NCBI RefSeq assembly: GCF_017916475.1
Contig: NZ_JAFMTB010000003.1
Coordinates: forward strand, 33,911-97,910
Source: Patulibacter sp. SYSU D01012
GTDB taxonomy: Bacteria > Actinomycetota > Thermoleophilia > Solirubrobacterales > Solirubrobacteraceae
Direction of reading: 5' to 3'
Length of the DNA: 64,000 nucleotides
Shown here: piece after piece, positions 20,776 to 30,049 of the stretch
Layout: the number at the start of each line of letters is the position of its first letter
Position numbering within the stretch: position 1 is the stretch's first letter
The notes under the pieces: generated by a model
Seen by the model: the letters and a program-made list of their open reading frames with translations, nothing else
Told to the model about the DNA's origin: nothing
Database searches by the model: none
Position numbers and translations under genes: made by a program

Positions 20776-21831
20776 GTGGATCTGCGCATCCGGGAGGTCG
20801 CCCTGCGGCTCGCGCAGCCGATGCGGGCCGCGTGGGGCGAGGTCGCCGAGCGGCGGCTGCTGCTCGTCGAGCTCGAGGACGACGACGGGCTGATCGGCTA
20901 CGGCGAGGCCGCGCCGCTCGAGCCCTACGACGGCGTCGCGCTCGCGGCGTGCGCGGCCGCCCTCGAACGCTGCCGCGCCACGCTGGCCGGCATGCGCGAC
21001 GGCACCGGCGCCGAGGCGCTCGAGCGCTGCCGGGCCGTCACCGACGTCCCGCACGCCATCGGCGCGATCGACATGGCGCTCTGGGACCGCGCGTCGCGCC
21101 GCGAGGGTCGCTCCGTCGCCGGGATGCTCACCGACGACCCGTTCCGCTGGGTGCCCGTGAACGCCACGATCGGCGGCCACGACCCCGAGGACGCCGCGGA
21201 GTACGCGCGCGAGTCCGCCGACGCCGGCTTCGAGACGGTGAAGCTGAAGGTCGGTCTGCCCGACGACGAGGAGCGCGTGCGGGCCGTGCGCGAGGCGATC
21301 GGTCCCGACGTGGCGCTGCGCTTGGACGCGAACGGCGGCTGGACCGTCAACGAGGCCCTGCAGGCCATCGACACCCTCTCGCCGTACGGCGTCGAGCTCG
21401 TCGAGGAGCCGGTCCACGGGATCGAGCGCATCCGCACCGTCCGTGACCGCCTGCCCGTGCGGGTGGCGATGGACGAGACCGCCGACGTGCCGGGCGCGAT
21501 CGCGTCGGGCGCCGCCGACGCCGTCGTGCTGAAGGTCGGGCGCTCCGGCGGCATCGGCGGCCTGCTCGCCCGCGCGACCCTCGCCCGCTCGACGCGCGCC
21601 GACGTGCTCCTCGCCTCGGCCTGGGACGGGCCGCTCGGCGTCGCCGCCGCAGTCCACGTCGCGGCCGCGCTGCGCCTGCGCGACGCCTCCGGCCTGGCCA
21701 CCCTCTCGCTGTTCGAGCCCGCCGCCCTCGACGCCGTCGCGCTGGGCGACGAGAGCCTCGGCGACCTGGCCGGCCGGCTCGTCCCGCGCGACGGGACGAT
21801 CAGCGTCCCGCGCACGCCGGGCCTGATCTGA
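20776..21831 (+). CDS. menC: o-Succinylbenzoate synthase (enolase superfamily)
   Basis: MenC dehydrates SHCHC to o-succinylbenzoate. The 351-residue enolase-superfamily protein has the barrel residues expected of this group: K156 and K158 in TVKLKVG, metal ligands D184 (RLDANGGW), E210 (LVEEP) and D233 (AMDET), and K253 (VLKVG). Related N-acyl amino acid racemases and dipeptide epimerases share these residues, so the MenC call leans on the neighbouring menB, menA, menH and menD. The N-terminal cap MDLRIREVALRLAQPMRAAWG fits MenC of high-GC bacteria. The GTG start follows a leaderless-type box. Confidence 0.87.
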   Translation: MDLRIREVALRLAQPMRAAWGEVAERRLLLVELEDDDGLIGYGEAAPLEPYDGVALAACAAALERCRATLAGMRDGTGAEALERCRAVTDVPHAIGAIDMALWDRASRREGRSVAGMLTDDPFRWVPVNATIGGHDPEDAAEYARESADAGFETVKLKVGLPDDEERVRAVREAIGPDVALRLDANGGWTVNEALQAIDTLSPYGVELVEEPVHGIERIRTVRDRLPVRVAMDETADVPGAIASGAADAVVLKVGRSGGIGGLLARATLARSTRADVLLASAWDGPLGVAAAVHVAAALRLRDASGLATLSLFEPAALDAVALGDESLGDLAGRLVPRDGTISVPRTPGLI

Positions 21832-21917
21832 CCCCGGAGGGCGGACCGGACCCGTCGCGGGTCCCGGGCTCGTGGTCGGCGCGCCCCGCGGAGGGTCGCC
21901 GGGCGGCCGTGCCCCGC

Positions 21918-21923
21918 TAACGT
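21918..21923 (+). promoter_or_regulatory. -10 box TAACGT for nfo
   Basis: TAACGT lies 8 bases before the nfo ATG at 21932. Confidence 0.5.
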
Positions 21924-21931
21924 CCGCCGCC

Positions 21932-22819
21932 ATGTCCGACACCGGCGACCTCCCCCTCCTCGGCCTCCACGTCTCCCCCGCGGGCGGCCTGCCGAAGGCC
22001 GTCGAGCGCGGCGTCGAGCGCGGCTGCGAGGCGATCCAGATCTTCAGCCAGTCGCCGCGCCGCTGGGCGCCGACGAACCACAGCCCGGAGTCGATCGCGC
22101 AGTTCCGCGAGGACCTGGCGGCGTCGCCGATCCGCAGCGTCGTCATCCACGCGCTGTACCTGAGCAACGCCGGCACGCCCGACCCCGAGCTGCGCGAGAA
22201 GTCGCTCACCGCCATCACGCACTCCCTGCGGGTGGGCGACGCGATCGGCGCCGACGGCGTGGTCCTGCACCCCGGTTCCGCGAAGGACGGCCACGTCGGC
22301 GAGGCGCTCGCCCGCTGCGGGGACGTGTTCAAGGAGGCGCTCGCCGAGTCGGAGTCCTGCCCGCTGCTGCTCGAGGACACCGCCGGCGCCGGCGGCACGC
22401 TCGGGCGCTCGTTCGACGAGCTCGCGACCCTGCTCGAGGTGTCGGGCGGCCACGAGCGCATCGGCTTCTGCCTGGACTCCTGCCACCTGCTCGCGTCGGG
22501 CTACGACGTGCGCTCGCGCGAGGCGCTCGACGGGGTCCTGGAGGAGGCCGACAAGGCGTTCGGCCTGGACCGCCTGCGCTGCATGCACGTCAACGACTCG
22601 CAGACGCCGCTCGGCTCCAACCGCGACCGCCACGCGCCGCTCGGCACGGGCGAGATCGGCGAGGACGGCATCGCCGCGCTGCTGAGCGAGCCGCGGTTCG
22701 CCGGCCTGCCGGTGATCTTCGAGGGCCCCGGCATCGACGGCAAGGAGCCCTCGGTCCAGGACATGGAGATCGCCAAGCGCCTGCGCGCCGAGGGCCGCGC
22801 CGCCCGCGGGCTGGCGTAG
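21932..22819 (+). CDS. nfo: Endonuclease IV (AP endonuclease)
   Basis: The 295-residue enzyme cleaves DNA at abasic sites in base-excision repair. The zinc-site motifs are visible in order: GLHVSPAGG, IQIFSQSPRRW, VVIHALYLSNAGTPD, VVLHPGS, LLLEDTAGAGG, IGFCLDSCHLLASGYDV, LRCMHVNDSQTPLGSNRDRH, and VIFEGPGIDG, matching the TIM-barrel AP endonuclease 2 family. It sits between menC and menH with its own leaderless promoter and terminator, so it is a repair gene lodged inside the men region rather than part of the pathway. Confidence 0.95.
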   Translation: MSDTGDLPLLGLHVSPAGGLPKAVERGVERGCEAIQIFSQSPRRWAPTNHSPESIAQFREDLAASPIRSVVIHALYLSNAGTPDPELREKSLTAITHSLRVGDAIGADGVVLHPGSAKDGHVGEALARCGDVFKEALAESESCPLLLEDTAGAGGTLGRSFDELATLLEVSGGHERIGFCLDSCHLLASGYDVRSREALDGVLEEADKAFGLDRLRCMHVNDSQTPLGSNRDRHAPLGTGEIGEDGIAALLSEPRFAGLPVIFEGPGIDGKEPSVQDMEIAKRLRAEGRAARGLA

Positions 22820-22826
22820 TCCACCG

Positions 22827-22847
22827 GCCGCGGCGGAGCGCCGCGGC
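22827..22847 (+). terminator. Hairpin after nfo
   Basis: GCCGCGGC is repeated as its own complement with a 5-base loop, 7 bases past the nfo stop. Confidence 0.45.
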
Positions 22848-22967
22848 ACGGACCTGCGCGGGGGCGACGAAGATTTCACGTCACGTACCCCCCGCGCATA
22901 GGTCCGCTTCAGGTACCGGCGAAAGGATGCAACCAGTCTCGATTCCCGTCCCCAGGAGTCGCCGCAG

Positions 22968-23315
22968 ATGTCGTCGCAACCGCCCCGCCCCTCATCCCGC
23001 CGCCGCCCCGCCGCCCGCATGCGCGCTGCCGCCCGGCCCGTCGCCGTCGCCGGCGTCGTGGCCCTGTCGGCCACCGGCATCGGGATGGCGGCCGCCCCCG
23101 CCGCGGACGCCGGCCCGGTCCAGCACCGGCTCGTCGCCGACGGCTACCTGGCGCCGACCGACGTGACCGGCACGTACGACGCGCGCACCGGCGCCGCCGT
23201 CGCCCGCTGGCAGGCCGCCCACGGCCTGCGCGCGGACGGCCTCGTGGATGTCGTTACCGCCGACGAGCTCCTGGGCACCAGCACTTCGACCCCCCAGGAA
23301 AGGCCCGCCCGATGA
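22968..23315 (+). CDS. Secreted peptidoglycan-binding domain protein
   Basis: The 115-residue protein has a basic N-terminus and a hydrophobic signal segment (about residues 24-46, ending near APAADA), followed by one PG_binding_1 domain (about 50-102: VQHRLVADGYLAPTDVTGTYDARTGAAVARWQAAHG, split here only by reading). Such domains anchor proteins to the cell wall; no catalytic domain is attached. The ATG at 22968 follows CCAGGAG. The 5-prime region from about 22868 is less GC-rich than its surroundings and may contain the promoter (CATAGGT near 22897). It ends 14 bp from the convergent menH. Confidence 0.8.
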   Translation: MSSQPPRPSSRRRPAARMRAAARPVAVAGVVALSATGIGMAAAPAADAGPVQHRLVADGYLAPTDVTGTYDARTGAAVARWQAAHGLRADGLVDVVTADELLGTSTSTPQERPAR

Positions 23316-23329
23316 CCCAGCCCGAGTCC

Positions 23330-24082
23330 TCAGTCCAGCGCACGCAGCGCCGCAGCCACCGCGGCCGGCGCCTCGCGCAGCAGGCCATGGCCGGCGTCGG
23401 GAACAACGACCTGGCCCGCCGGCTGCGCCGCAAGGCCCAGGAGGCGCGCGCCGATCGCGCCGTAGCGGCCGTCGCGCGCGCCGCTGACGACGGTCAGCGG
23501 CAGCGCAAGCGCCGGCAGTCGCGGCCCCACCGCGGGTACCGCGCCCGCCCCCAGACCGCGTAGCGCGGCCGCGAGCCCGGCGGCGTCGCCCGCGAGGAGC
23601 GCCTCGCGCTGCGCCCGCCGGGCGTCGTCGGGGTCCCCGTCCCACAGCGGCAGCTCGGCCCAGCGCTCCGCGAACGCCTCGAGCCCCTCGCGCTCCAGGA
23701 ACGCCGCCTGCGCCTCGTCCGCCTGCACGCGCCGCTCGCGCTCCGCCGGGTCCTCGATCCCCGACGTCGACGACACGAGCACCACCGCCGACAGCCGCGC
23801 CTGCTCCGCGAGCGCCAGGTGCAGCGCGATGCGGCCGCCCATGGAGTAGCCCGCGAGCACGACGTCCTCCCCCGCCCGCGCGTCGAGCAGCGCCCGCAGA
23901 TCGGCGAGCGTGGCCGGCAGGTCGACCGGCCGCTCGCCCGCGGCCGCCCCGTGCCCCCGCAGGTCCGGCGCCACGACGTCGTAGCACCCCGGCGCCGCCG
24001 CCGCGAGCGCGTCCCGCACGCCGTCCCACGACGCGCCCGAGCCGCCGAAGCCGTGGAGGGCGAGGATCGTGCGCCGGGCCAT
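23330..24082 (-). CDS. menH: SHCHC synthase-type alpha/beta hydrolase
   Basis: MenH removes pyruvate from SEPHCHC to make SHCHC. The 250-residue alpha/beta hydrolase opens with ILALHGFGGSGASWD, has the nucleophile elbow GYSMGG with S80, the MenH-type segment VLVSSTSGIEDPAERERR, the acid in VVSGARDGRY and the catalytic His in VPDAGHGLL. Because alpha/beta hydrolases are hard to assign alone, the call relies on that middle segment and on the divergent menD 53 bp away. It is convergent with the peptidoglycan-binding gene. Confidence 0.87.
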   Translation of the reverse strand: MARRTILALHGFGGSGASWDGVRDALAAAAPGCYDVVAPDLRGHGAAAGERPVDLPATLADLRALLDARAGEDVVLAGYSMGGRIALHLALAEQARLSAVVLVSSTSGIEDPAERERRVQADEAQAAFLEREGLEAFAERWAELPLWDGDPDDARRAQREALLAGDAAGLAAALRGLGAGAVPAVGPRLPALALPLTVVSGARDGRYGAIGARLLGLAAQPAGQVVVPDAGHGLLREAPAAVAAALRALD

Positions 24083-24135
24083 CCGCGCAGGCTCGCAGAG
24101 CGACGCCGGCCCGCGTTTCGTGGCACCCTCGGTGG

Positions 24136-25923
24136 GTGACCGACGTGCCCGCTCCTCCCCTCCGCGACGGGCGCGGGAGCCGCGTGCTGGCGGCCGCGCT
24201 CGTCGAGGAGCTCGTGCGGGCGGGGATCACGGACGCCGTCACCTCGCCCGGGTCCCGCAACACGCCGCTGCTGCTCGCGCTCGCCGCGGCCGAGGGCCTG
24301 ACCACCCACAGCGTCGTCGACGAGCGCACCGCCGGGTTCGTCGCCCTCGGGCTCGCGAAGGCGACGGGGCGGCCGGCGATCCTCTGCTGCACGTCCGGGT
24401 CGGCGGTGGCCCAGTACCTGCCCGCGGTGGTCGAGGCGCACCACGCCCGCGTCCCCTTGCTCGTCCTGACCGCCGACCGCCCGGCCGAGCTGCGCGACGT
24501 CGGCGCGGGCCAGACCATCGAGCAGAACGGCATCTTCGGCGGCAGCGTCCGCTGGGCGCACGAGCTCGGCCTCGACACGGCCGACGCGGCCGGGGTGCGC
24601 TACGCCCGCACGCTCGCCGCCCGCGCCTGCTTCGCCGCCACCGGCGGGCTCGCGACCCCCGGCCCCGTCCACCTGAACCTGCCGCTACGCGAGCCGCTCG
24701 CGCCCACCGGGCCCGCGCCCGAGGGGCCGCGGCCCGCCCGGCCCGGCGGCGCGCCGTGGGCCCGGCGCACCGGTCGCCTGGGCGCCCCGGACGCCGACGC
24801 GCTCCGGCGGGTGGCCGAGCTGCTGGCCACCCGGCCCCGCGCCGTCGTCGTCGCCGGCCGGCACGAGACCGATCCCGAGCTGGGGCCCGCGCTCGCGGCC
24901 CTCTGCGAGCTGCTCGGCGTGCCGCTGCTGGCCGACCCGCTCTCGGGCGCCCGGCGCGGCACCGCGGCGATCGCCGCGTACGACGCGTTCCTGCGGGACC
25001 CGGGCGCCGCCCCCGCCGGCACCGAGCTGGTGCTGCGCCTGGGCGACCTGCCGACGAGCAAGCCGCTGCGCCGGTGGCTCGCCGGTCTGCCGCCCGAGGT
25101 GCCGCAGGTGCACGTCGCCGCCGACGGCGTGTGGCAGGACCCCGACGGGGTCCTCTCCGACGTGGTGGTCGCCGCGCCGCTGCCGCTCCTGCGCGAGCTG
25201 GCGCCGCGGCTGGCGCACGTCGAGCGCGACCCGGCGTGGCTGCCGGCCTGGCGCCGCACCGACGACGCCGTCGTGGCCGCCCAGGCGCCGCTCCTGGACG
25301 GCGCCGGGGCCGACGACGCGCCGACCGAGCCGTGGCTGGCCCGCGAGCTCGTCGCGCTGCTCCCGCCCGCCGCCACGCTGCTCGTCGCCGCATCCATGCC
25401 GATCCGCGACGTCGAGGCGTTCATGGCGCCGCGCGAGGCCGTGCGCGTGCTCGCCAACCGCGGCGCGAACGGCATCGACGGCACGCTCGCCACCGCCTGG
25501 GGCCTGGCGCTCGGCCGTGCGCCCGGCGACGGCCCCGTGCACGTGCTGCTCGGCGACGTGGCGCTGCAGCACGACGTCGGCTCGCTGCTGGCGCTCGGCC
25601 GGAGCGGCGTGGACCTGACGGTCGTGCTCGTCGACAACGACGGCGGGGGCATCTTCCACTTCCTGCCGGTGGGCGCGGAGCCGACCCCCGACGTCGAGCG
25701 CCACGTCATGACCCCCACCGGCCTGGACGTCGACGCGATCGTCGCCGCGGCGGGCGGCACCCTGCACCGCGTCGTCCGGCGCGGCGACCTGGTCCCCGCG
25801 CTGCGGGCGGCCGCCGGCGAGGCCGGCCTGTCGGTCCTCTACGTGCGGACGGAGCGGGCCGCCAACCGCGAGCTGCACCGCGCGCTCGAGGCGGCCGCGC
25901 TGGCCGCTGTCCGCAGCGCGTAG
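24136..25923 (+). CDS. menD: SEPHCHC synthase
   Basis: MenD joins 2-oxoglutarate-derived succinic semialdehyde to isochorismate with thiamine diphosphate. The 595-residue enzyme shows the MenD opening TDAVTSPGSRNTPLLLAL, the catalytic-Glu segment THSVVDERTAGFVALGLAKA, TSGSAVAQYLPAVVEAHH, LLVLTADRPAELRDVGAGQT, and a late diphosphate-binding LLGDVALQHDVGSLLAL with VVLVDNDGGGIFHFLP. The GTG at 24136 gives the normal N-terminus. It is divergent from menH, so the 53 bp between them must drive both genes. Confidence 0.96.
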   Translation: MTDVPAPPLRDGRGSRVLAAALVEELVRAGITDAVTSPGSRNTPLLLALAAAEGLTTHSVVDERTAGFVALGLAKATGRPAILCCTSGSAVAQYLPAVVEAHHARVPLLVLTADRPAELRDVGAGQTIEQNGIFGGSVRWAHELGLDTADAAGVRYARTLAARACFAATGGLATPGPVHLNLPLREPLAPTGPAPEGPRPARPGGAPWARRTGRLGAPDADALRRVAELLATRPRAVVVAGRHETDPELGPALAALCELLGVPLLADPLSGARRGTAAIAAYDAFLRDPGAAPAGTELVLRLGDLPTSKPLRRWLAGLPPEVPQVHVAADGVWQDPDGVLSDVVVAAPLPLLRELAPRLAHVERDPAWLPAWRRTDDAVVAAQAPLLDGAGADDAPTEPWLARELVALLPPAATLLVAASMPIRDVEAFMAPREAVRVLANRGANGIDGTLATAWGLALGRAPGDGPVHVLLGDVALQHDVGSLLALGRSGVDLTVVLVDNDGGGIFHFLPVGAEPTPDVERHVMTPTGLDVDAIVAAAGGTLHRVVRRGDLVPALRAAAGEAGLSVLYVRTERAANRELHRALEAAALAAVRSA

Positions 25924-25931
25924 TCGCCGAA

Positions 25932-25959
25932 CGCGGTCCCGCGCACGCGCGGGACCGCG
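25932..25959. terminator. Perfect 12 bp hairpin between menD and GST gene
   Basis: CGCGGTCCCGCG and CGCGGGACCGCG with a 4-base CACG loop, centred between the convergent stops at 25923 and 25975. It should work for both strands. Confidence 0.65.
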
Positions 25960-25974
25960 GGCCCGGTCGGCGCG

Positions 25975-26637
25975 TCAGGCCTGGGGCCGCGCCGCCACCC
26001 GGTCGACCCAGGCCGTCAGGCGCGGGTGGCTGGCGGCGTCGAACCGCCCGTGCTCGTGCAGGACCCGGTGGAAGCCGTCGGGATCCACGTCGTCGGCGGC
26101 GGGCGGGCGCAGGCCGTAGCGCAGGAAGGGGTAGGCGGTGACGTCGCAGATCCCGAACGCGTCGCCGCACAGGTGCTCGTGCTCGCCCAGTCGCTCCTCG
26201 AAGCGGTCGAGCCACGTGCGCATGCGCGCGGCGTCCTCCTCGACCGCCCGGCGCTGGCGGTCCGTCAGGCGGTCGGTGTCGAAGCCGACGGGCCCCAGCA
26301 CGGCCGCGATGCGGTTGGGCGGCCCCTTCCACACCTCGTTGAAGCGGTGACAGAACACGTCGGCGAGGGACGCGTCGCCGGGATCGGCGGGCCACAGCGA
26401 CGGCGTCGGCCAGCGCTCCTCGATCCACTCCAGGATCCGCGGCGAGTCGGCGAGGGCCTCGCCGTCGTCGAGCAGCAGCACCGGCACGAGGTCCTGACCG
26501 CTGACGTCGCGGACTGCCCGGCGGTCGTCGGGGTCGACGTCGATCCACTCCACCGTCAGCCCCTTGTGCGCGGCGGCGAGGGCGATGCGCTCCACGTTCG
26601 TCGAGTGCGGGATGCGCAGGACGCGCAGGTCGGCCAT
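25975..26637 (-). CDS. Glutathione S-transferase family protein
   Basis: The 220-residue protein has an N-terminal thioredoxin-like GST domain (about 1-80: LRVLRIPHSTNVERIALAAAHKGL, then VPVLLLDDGEALADSPRILEWIEERW) with the cis-Pro VP and the EDSxxI-like ADSPRI glutathione motif, and an all-helical C-terminal domain ending in AYPFLRYGL and HPRLTAWVDRV. Actinobacteria usually lack glutathione, so the thiol used is unclear. The ATG at 26635-26637 has TACGAT 6 bases upstream, implying a leaderless mRNA. It is divergent from the ROK regulator. Confidence 0.87.
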   Translation of the reverse strand: MADLRVLRIPHSTNVERIALAAAHKGLTVEWIDVDPDDRRAVRDVSGQDLVPVLLLDDGEALADSPRILEWIEERWPTPSLWPADPGDASLADVFCHRFNEVWKGPPNRIAAVLGPVGFDTDRLTDRQRRAVEEDAARMRTWLDRFEERLGEHEHLCGDAFGICDVTAYPFLRYGLRPPAADDVDPDGFHRVLHEHGRFDAASHPRLTAWVDRVAARPQA

Positions 26638-26643
26638 GCGCCG

Positions 26644-26649
26644 ATCGTA
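26644..26649 (-). promoter_or_regulatory. -10 box TACGAT for GST gene
   Basis: On the minus strand TACGAT ends 6 bases before the ATG. Confidence 0.45.
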
Positions 26650-26778
26650 CGGCCCGCGCGGGGGACGCGCCTCCTGGCGAACCAACCGCGTGTTCGGCCA
26701 CCCGACTTCGCGCGAGTACGGCGGTCACCCCCCGAACGGCCATCCCATTCCGTCAACTTTCGACAGATCAGACGGCTG

Positions 26779-26802
26779 TTTCTGGCCTCATATCGCCAGA
26801 AA
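26779..26802. promoter_or_regulatory. Operator-like palindrome upstream of ROK gene
   Basis: TTTCTGGC and GCCAGAAA form a perfect inverted repeat around an 8-base spacer in a patch of unusually AT-rich sequence (about 26745-26845). A TTGAC element follows at 26816-26820. The symmetry and position suggest a binding site for the ROK regulator itself or another sugar regulator. Confidence 0.55.
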
Positions 26803-26856
26803 TCGACGAAACCCCTTGACGAGCGCTTTAGGAGGGTGTTTCATGCCGCCGTCGCC

Positions 26857-28092
26857 ATGGTGAGCCCTCGCACACACCGCCTCGGGCGGACGTCCGCCCA
26901 GCGGGTCGTCGACGCCCTGCGGGCGGAGCCCTACGTCACGCGCGCCGAGCTGGCGCAGCGGACGGGGCTGTCGCGGGCCACCGTCTCCGCGCTCGTGCGC
27001 GACCTCGAGCGCGACGGGCTCGTCTGCGTCGTCCCCGCCTCACCGGGCGGCGGCGCGGCGAGCGGCACGAACGGGACCGGTCGCCGGCCCGAGACCGTGC
27101 GCCTCACGCGTCGGGCCGGCGCCGTCCTCGGCGTCGACTTCGGCCACGCCCACGTCCGCGTGGCCGTGTCCGATCTGGCGGGACGGATCCTCAGCGCGCG
27201 CTCCGAGCGCGCCGACGTGGACCGCGGCATGGAGAACGCCCTGCGGGTGGCGCGGCGGCTGGCCGACGTCGTTCGCGAGGAGGCCGAGGTCGCCCCGGAC
27301 GAGATCCTGGCGTGCGGCGCGGGCGTCCCCGGCCCGGTCGACCGCAGCACCGGACGGATCGGCTCGACGTCGCTGCTCCCCGGATGGAGCGGCACGACGC
27401 TGTCGACCGCGCTGGAGGAGCGGCTGGGGGTGCCCGTCGCCGTCGACAACGACGCCAACCTCGGCGCGCTCGGCGAGCACGTCGCCGGCGCCGCCCGCGG
27501 CGTGGACGACCTGATCTACGTGAAGATCAGCTCGGGCGTCGGCGCGGGGATCATCAGCGGCGGCCGGCTGCTCCAGGGCAGCAACGGCATCGCCGGCGAG
27601 CTCGGGCACATCGCCGTGGTCCCGAACGGGGTGCCCTGCCGCTGCGGCGGCCGCGGCTGCCTCGAGACCGTGGCGTCCGGCCCGGCAGTCCGCCGCCAGC
27701 TGCTGCAGAGCACCGGCGAGGAGCTGCCCGGCGACGACCTGCTGCGAGCGCTCCAGGGCGGCGATCCGCGCGTCACCCGCCTGCTGGCGGACGCCGGCCG
27801 CGCGCTCGGTCGCGTGCTCGCGAACGCCAGCCACCTGCTCGACCCGGACATGATCGTCCTCGGCGGCGACCCCGCGTTCGCGACCGAGCCGGTCCTCGCC
27901 GGCCTGCGCGAGGAGCTCGAGCGCCACCGCCTGCCCGGCGCGGGCAACGAGGTCCGCCTGGCGCCCGCGCAGCTCGGCAGCCAGGGCCAGGTCGTCGGCG
28001 CGCTCCGCCTCGCGGCGCGCTCGCTCGACGGCCTCGCCCCCATCGTCTTCCCGCATCACACCAACGAGTCCCAACGGGAGAGAGTCCAGTGA
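26857..28092 (+). CDS. ROK family transcriptional regulator
   Basis: The 411-residue protein has an N-terminal winged helix (about 8-60, RVVDALRAEPYVTRAELAQRTGLSRATVSALVRDLE, read in parts) and a ROK sugar-kinase-like domain: DFGHAHVRVAVSD, GVPGPVDRSTGRI, AVDNDANLGALGEH, ELGHIAV and the zinc motif CRCGGRGCLE. It is the typical local regulator of the sugar importer that follows; the importer gene overlaps its stop by 4 bases. The start is uncertain among ATG 26857, GTG 26860 and GTG 26836; a strong AGGAGG at 26830-26835 instead serves a six-codon ORF (26843-26863) whose stop overlaps this start. Confidence 0.9.
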   Translation: MVSPRTHRLGRTSAQRVVDALRAEPYVTRAELAQRTGLSRATVSALVRDLERDGLVCVVPASPGGGAASGTNGTGRRPETVRLTRRAGAVLGVDFGHAHVRVAVSDLAGRILSARSERADVDRGMENALRVARRLADVVREEAEVAPDEILACGAGVPGPVDRSTGRIGSTSLLPGWSGTTLSTALEERLGVPVAVDNDANLGALGEHVAGAARGVDDLIYVKISSGVGAGIISGGRLLQGSNGIAGELGHIAVVPNGVPCRCGGRGCLETVASGPAVRRQLLQSTGEELPGDDLLRALQGGDPRVTRLLADAGRALGRVLANASHLLDPDMIVLGGDPAFATEPVLAGLREELERHRLPGAGNEVRLAPAQLGSQGQVVGALRLAARSLDGLAPIVFPHHTNESQRERVQ

Positions 28093-29216
28093 CACCTACA
28101 TTCCGCACCGCGCTCGCCTTCGGCGCGCTGCTGCCGGCCGCCCTCGGGCTCGCCGCCTGCGGCGGCGACGACGACAAGGGCAGCGGCTCGACGTCCGCCG
28201 GCAGCGGCGGCGGCGAGGCGAAGACCATCGCGCTGCTCCTGCCGGAGTCGAAGACGGCGCGCTACGAGGCGCAGGACCGCCCGGGCTTCACGAACGAGCT
28301 CAAGCGCCTCTGCCCCGACTGCAAGCTCATCTACTCGAACGCCGACCAGGACGCGTCGAAGCAGCAGAGCCAGGCCGAGTCGGCCATCACGAACGGCGCG
28401 GACGTCCTCGTCCTCGACCCGGTCGACGCCGAGTCCGCCGCCTCGACGGTGACGCGCGCCAAGCAGTCCAACATCCCGGTCATCTCGTACGACCGCCTGA
28501 TCCAGAAGGCGCCCGTCGACTACTACATCTCGTTCGACAACGAGAAGGTCGGCAAGCTCCAGGGCGAGGCGCTCGTGAAGGCGCTGGGCACCCCGCAGGG
28601 CAAGTCGATCGTGATGATCAACGGCGCCCCGACGGACTCGAACGCCGCGATGTTCAAGAAGGGCGCGCACTCCGTCCTGGACTCCTCCGGCGTGAAGATC
28701 GCCAAGGAGTACGACACGCCCGACTGGTCGCCCGACAAGGCGCAGACCGAGATGGAGCAGGCCATCACGGCCGTCGGCAAGGACAAGATCGACGGGGTGT
28801 ACGCCGCGAACGACGGCACCGGCGGCGGCGCGATCGCCGCGATGAAGTCGGCCGGCATCGACCCGAAGAAGGTCCCGGTCACCGGTCAGGACGCCGAGCT
28901 GGCGGGCGTGCAGCGCATCATCGCCGGCGAGCAGTACATGACGATCTACAAGGCCCCGAAGCCCGAGACCGAGGCCGCCGCGAAGCTCGCGGTCGCCCTG
29001 GCGCGCGGCGAGGACGCCCCGGCCGGCCTGATCAACGGCGAGTCCGACAACGGCTCGGGCACCCCGATCAAGTCCGTCCTGCTCGACCCCGTGTCGGTCA
29101 CGAAGGAGAACATCAAGGACACGGTCGTCAAGGACGGGACGTACTCCGTCGACGAGCTGTGCACGAAGCAGTACGCCGACGCCTGCAAGGCCATCGGCCT
29201 GTCGGAGGCGCGCTAG
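28089..29216 (+). CDS. Sugar ABC transporter substrate-binding lipoprotein (XylF-like)
   Basis: The 375-residue protein is a periplasmic-type sugar binder of the ribose/xylose class. The signal ends with LGLAACGG and lipidation cysteine C24. The mature domain begins KTIALLLPESKTARYEAQDRPGF and contains ADQDASKQQSQAESAITNGADVLVLDP, VPVTGQDAELAGVQRIIAGEQYMTIYK (split by reading) typical of D-xylose-binding proteins. The GTG overlaps the ROK stop (GTGA) with GGGAGAGAG upstream. It is followed closely by the ATPase and permease, forming a four-gene unit. Xylose is the best guess for the ligand. Confidence 0.9.
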   Translation: MTPTFRTALAFGALLPAALGLAACGGDDDKGSGSTSAGSGGGEAKTIALLLPESKTARYEAQDRPGFTNELKRLCPDCKLIYSNADQDASKQQSQAESAITNGADVLVLDPVDAESAASTVTRAKQSNIPVISYDRLIQKAPVDYYISFDNEKVGKLQGEALVKALGTPQGKSIVMINGAPTDSNAAMFKKGAHSVLDSSGVKIAKEYDTPDWSPDKAQTEMEQAITAVGKDKIDGVYAANDGTGGGAIAAMKSAGIDPKKVPVTGQDAELAGVQRIIAGEQYMTIYKAPKPETEAAAKLAVALARGEDAPAGLINGESDNGSGTPIKSVLLDPVSVTKENIKDTVVKDGTYSVDELCTKQYADACKAIGLSEAR

Positions 29217-29221
29217 CCCTC

Positions 29222-30045
<824 letters not shown>

Positions 30046-30049
<4 letters not shown>

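Noticed and set aside
22868..22967. c-di-AMP (ydaO) riboswitch before the peptidoglycan-binding gene
   Set aside because: The position would suit it, but the conserved core elements and long paired structure are not recognisable in about 100 bases.
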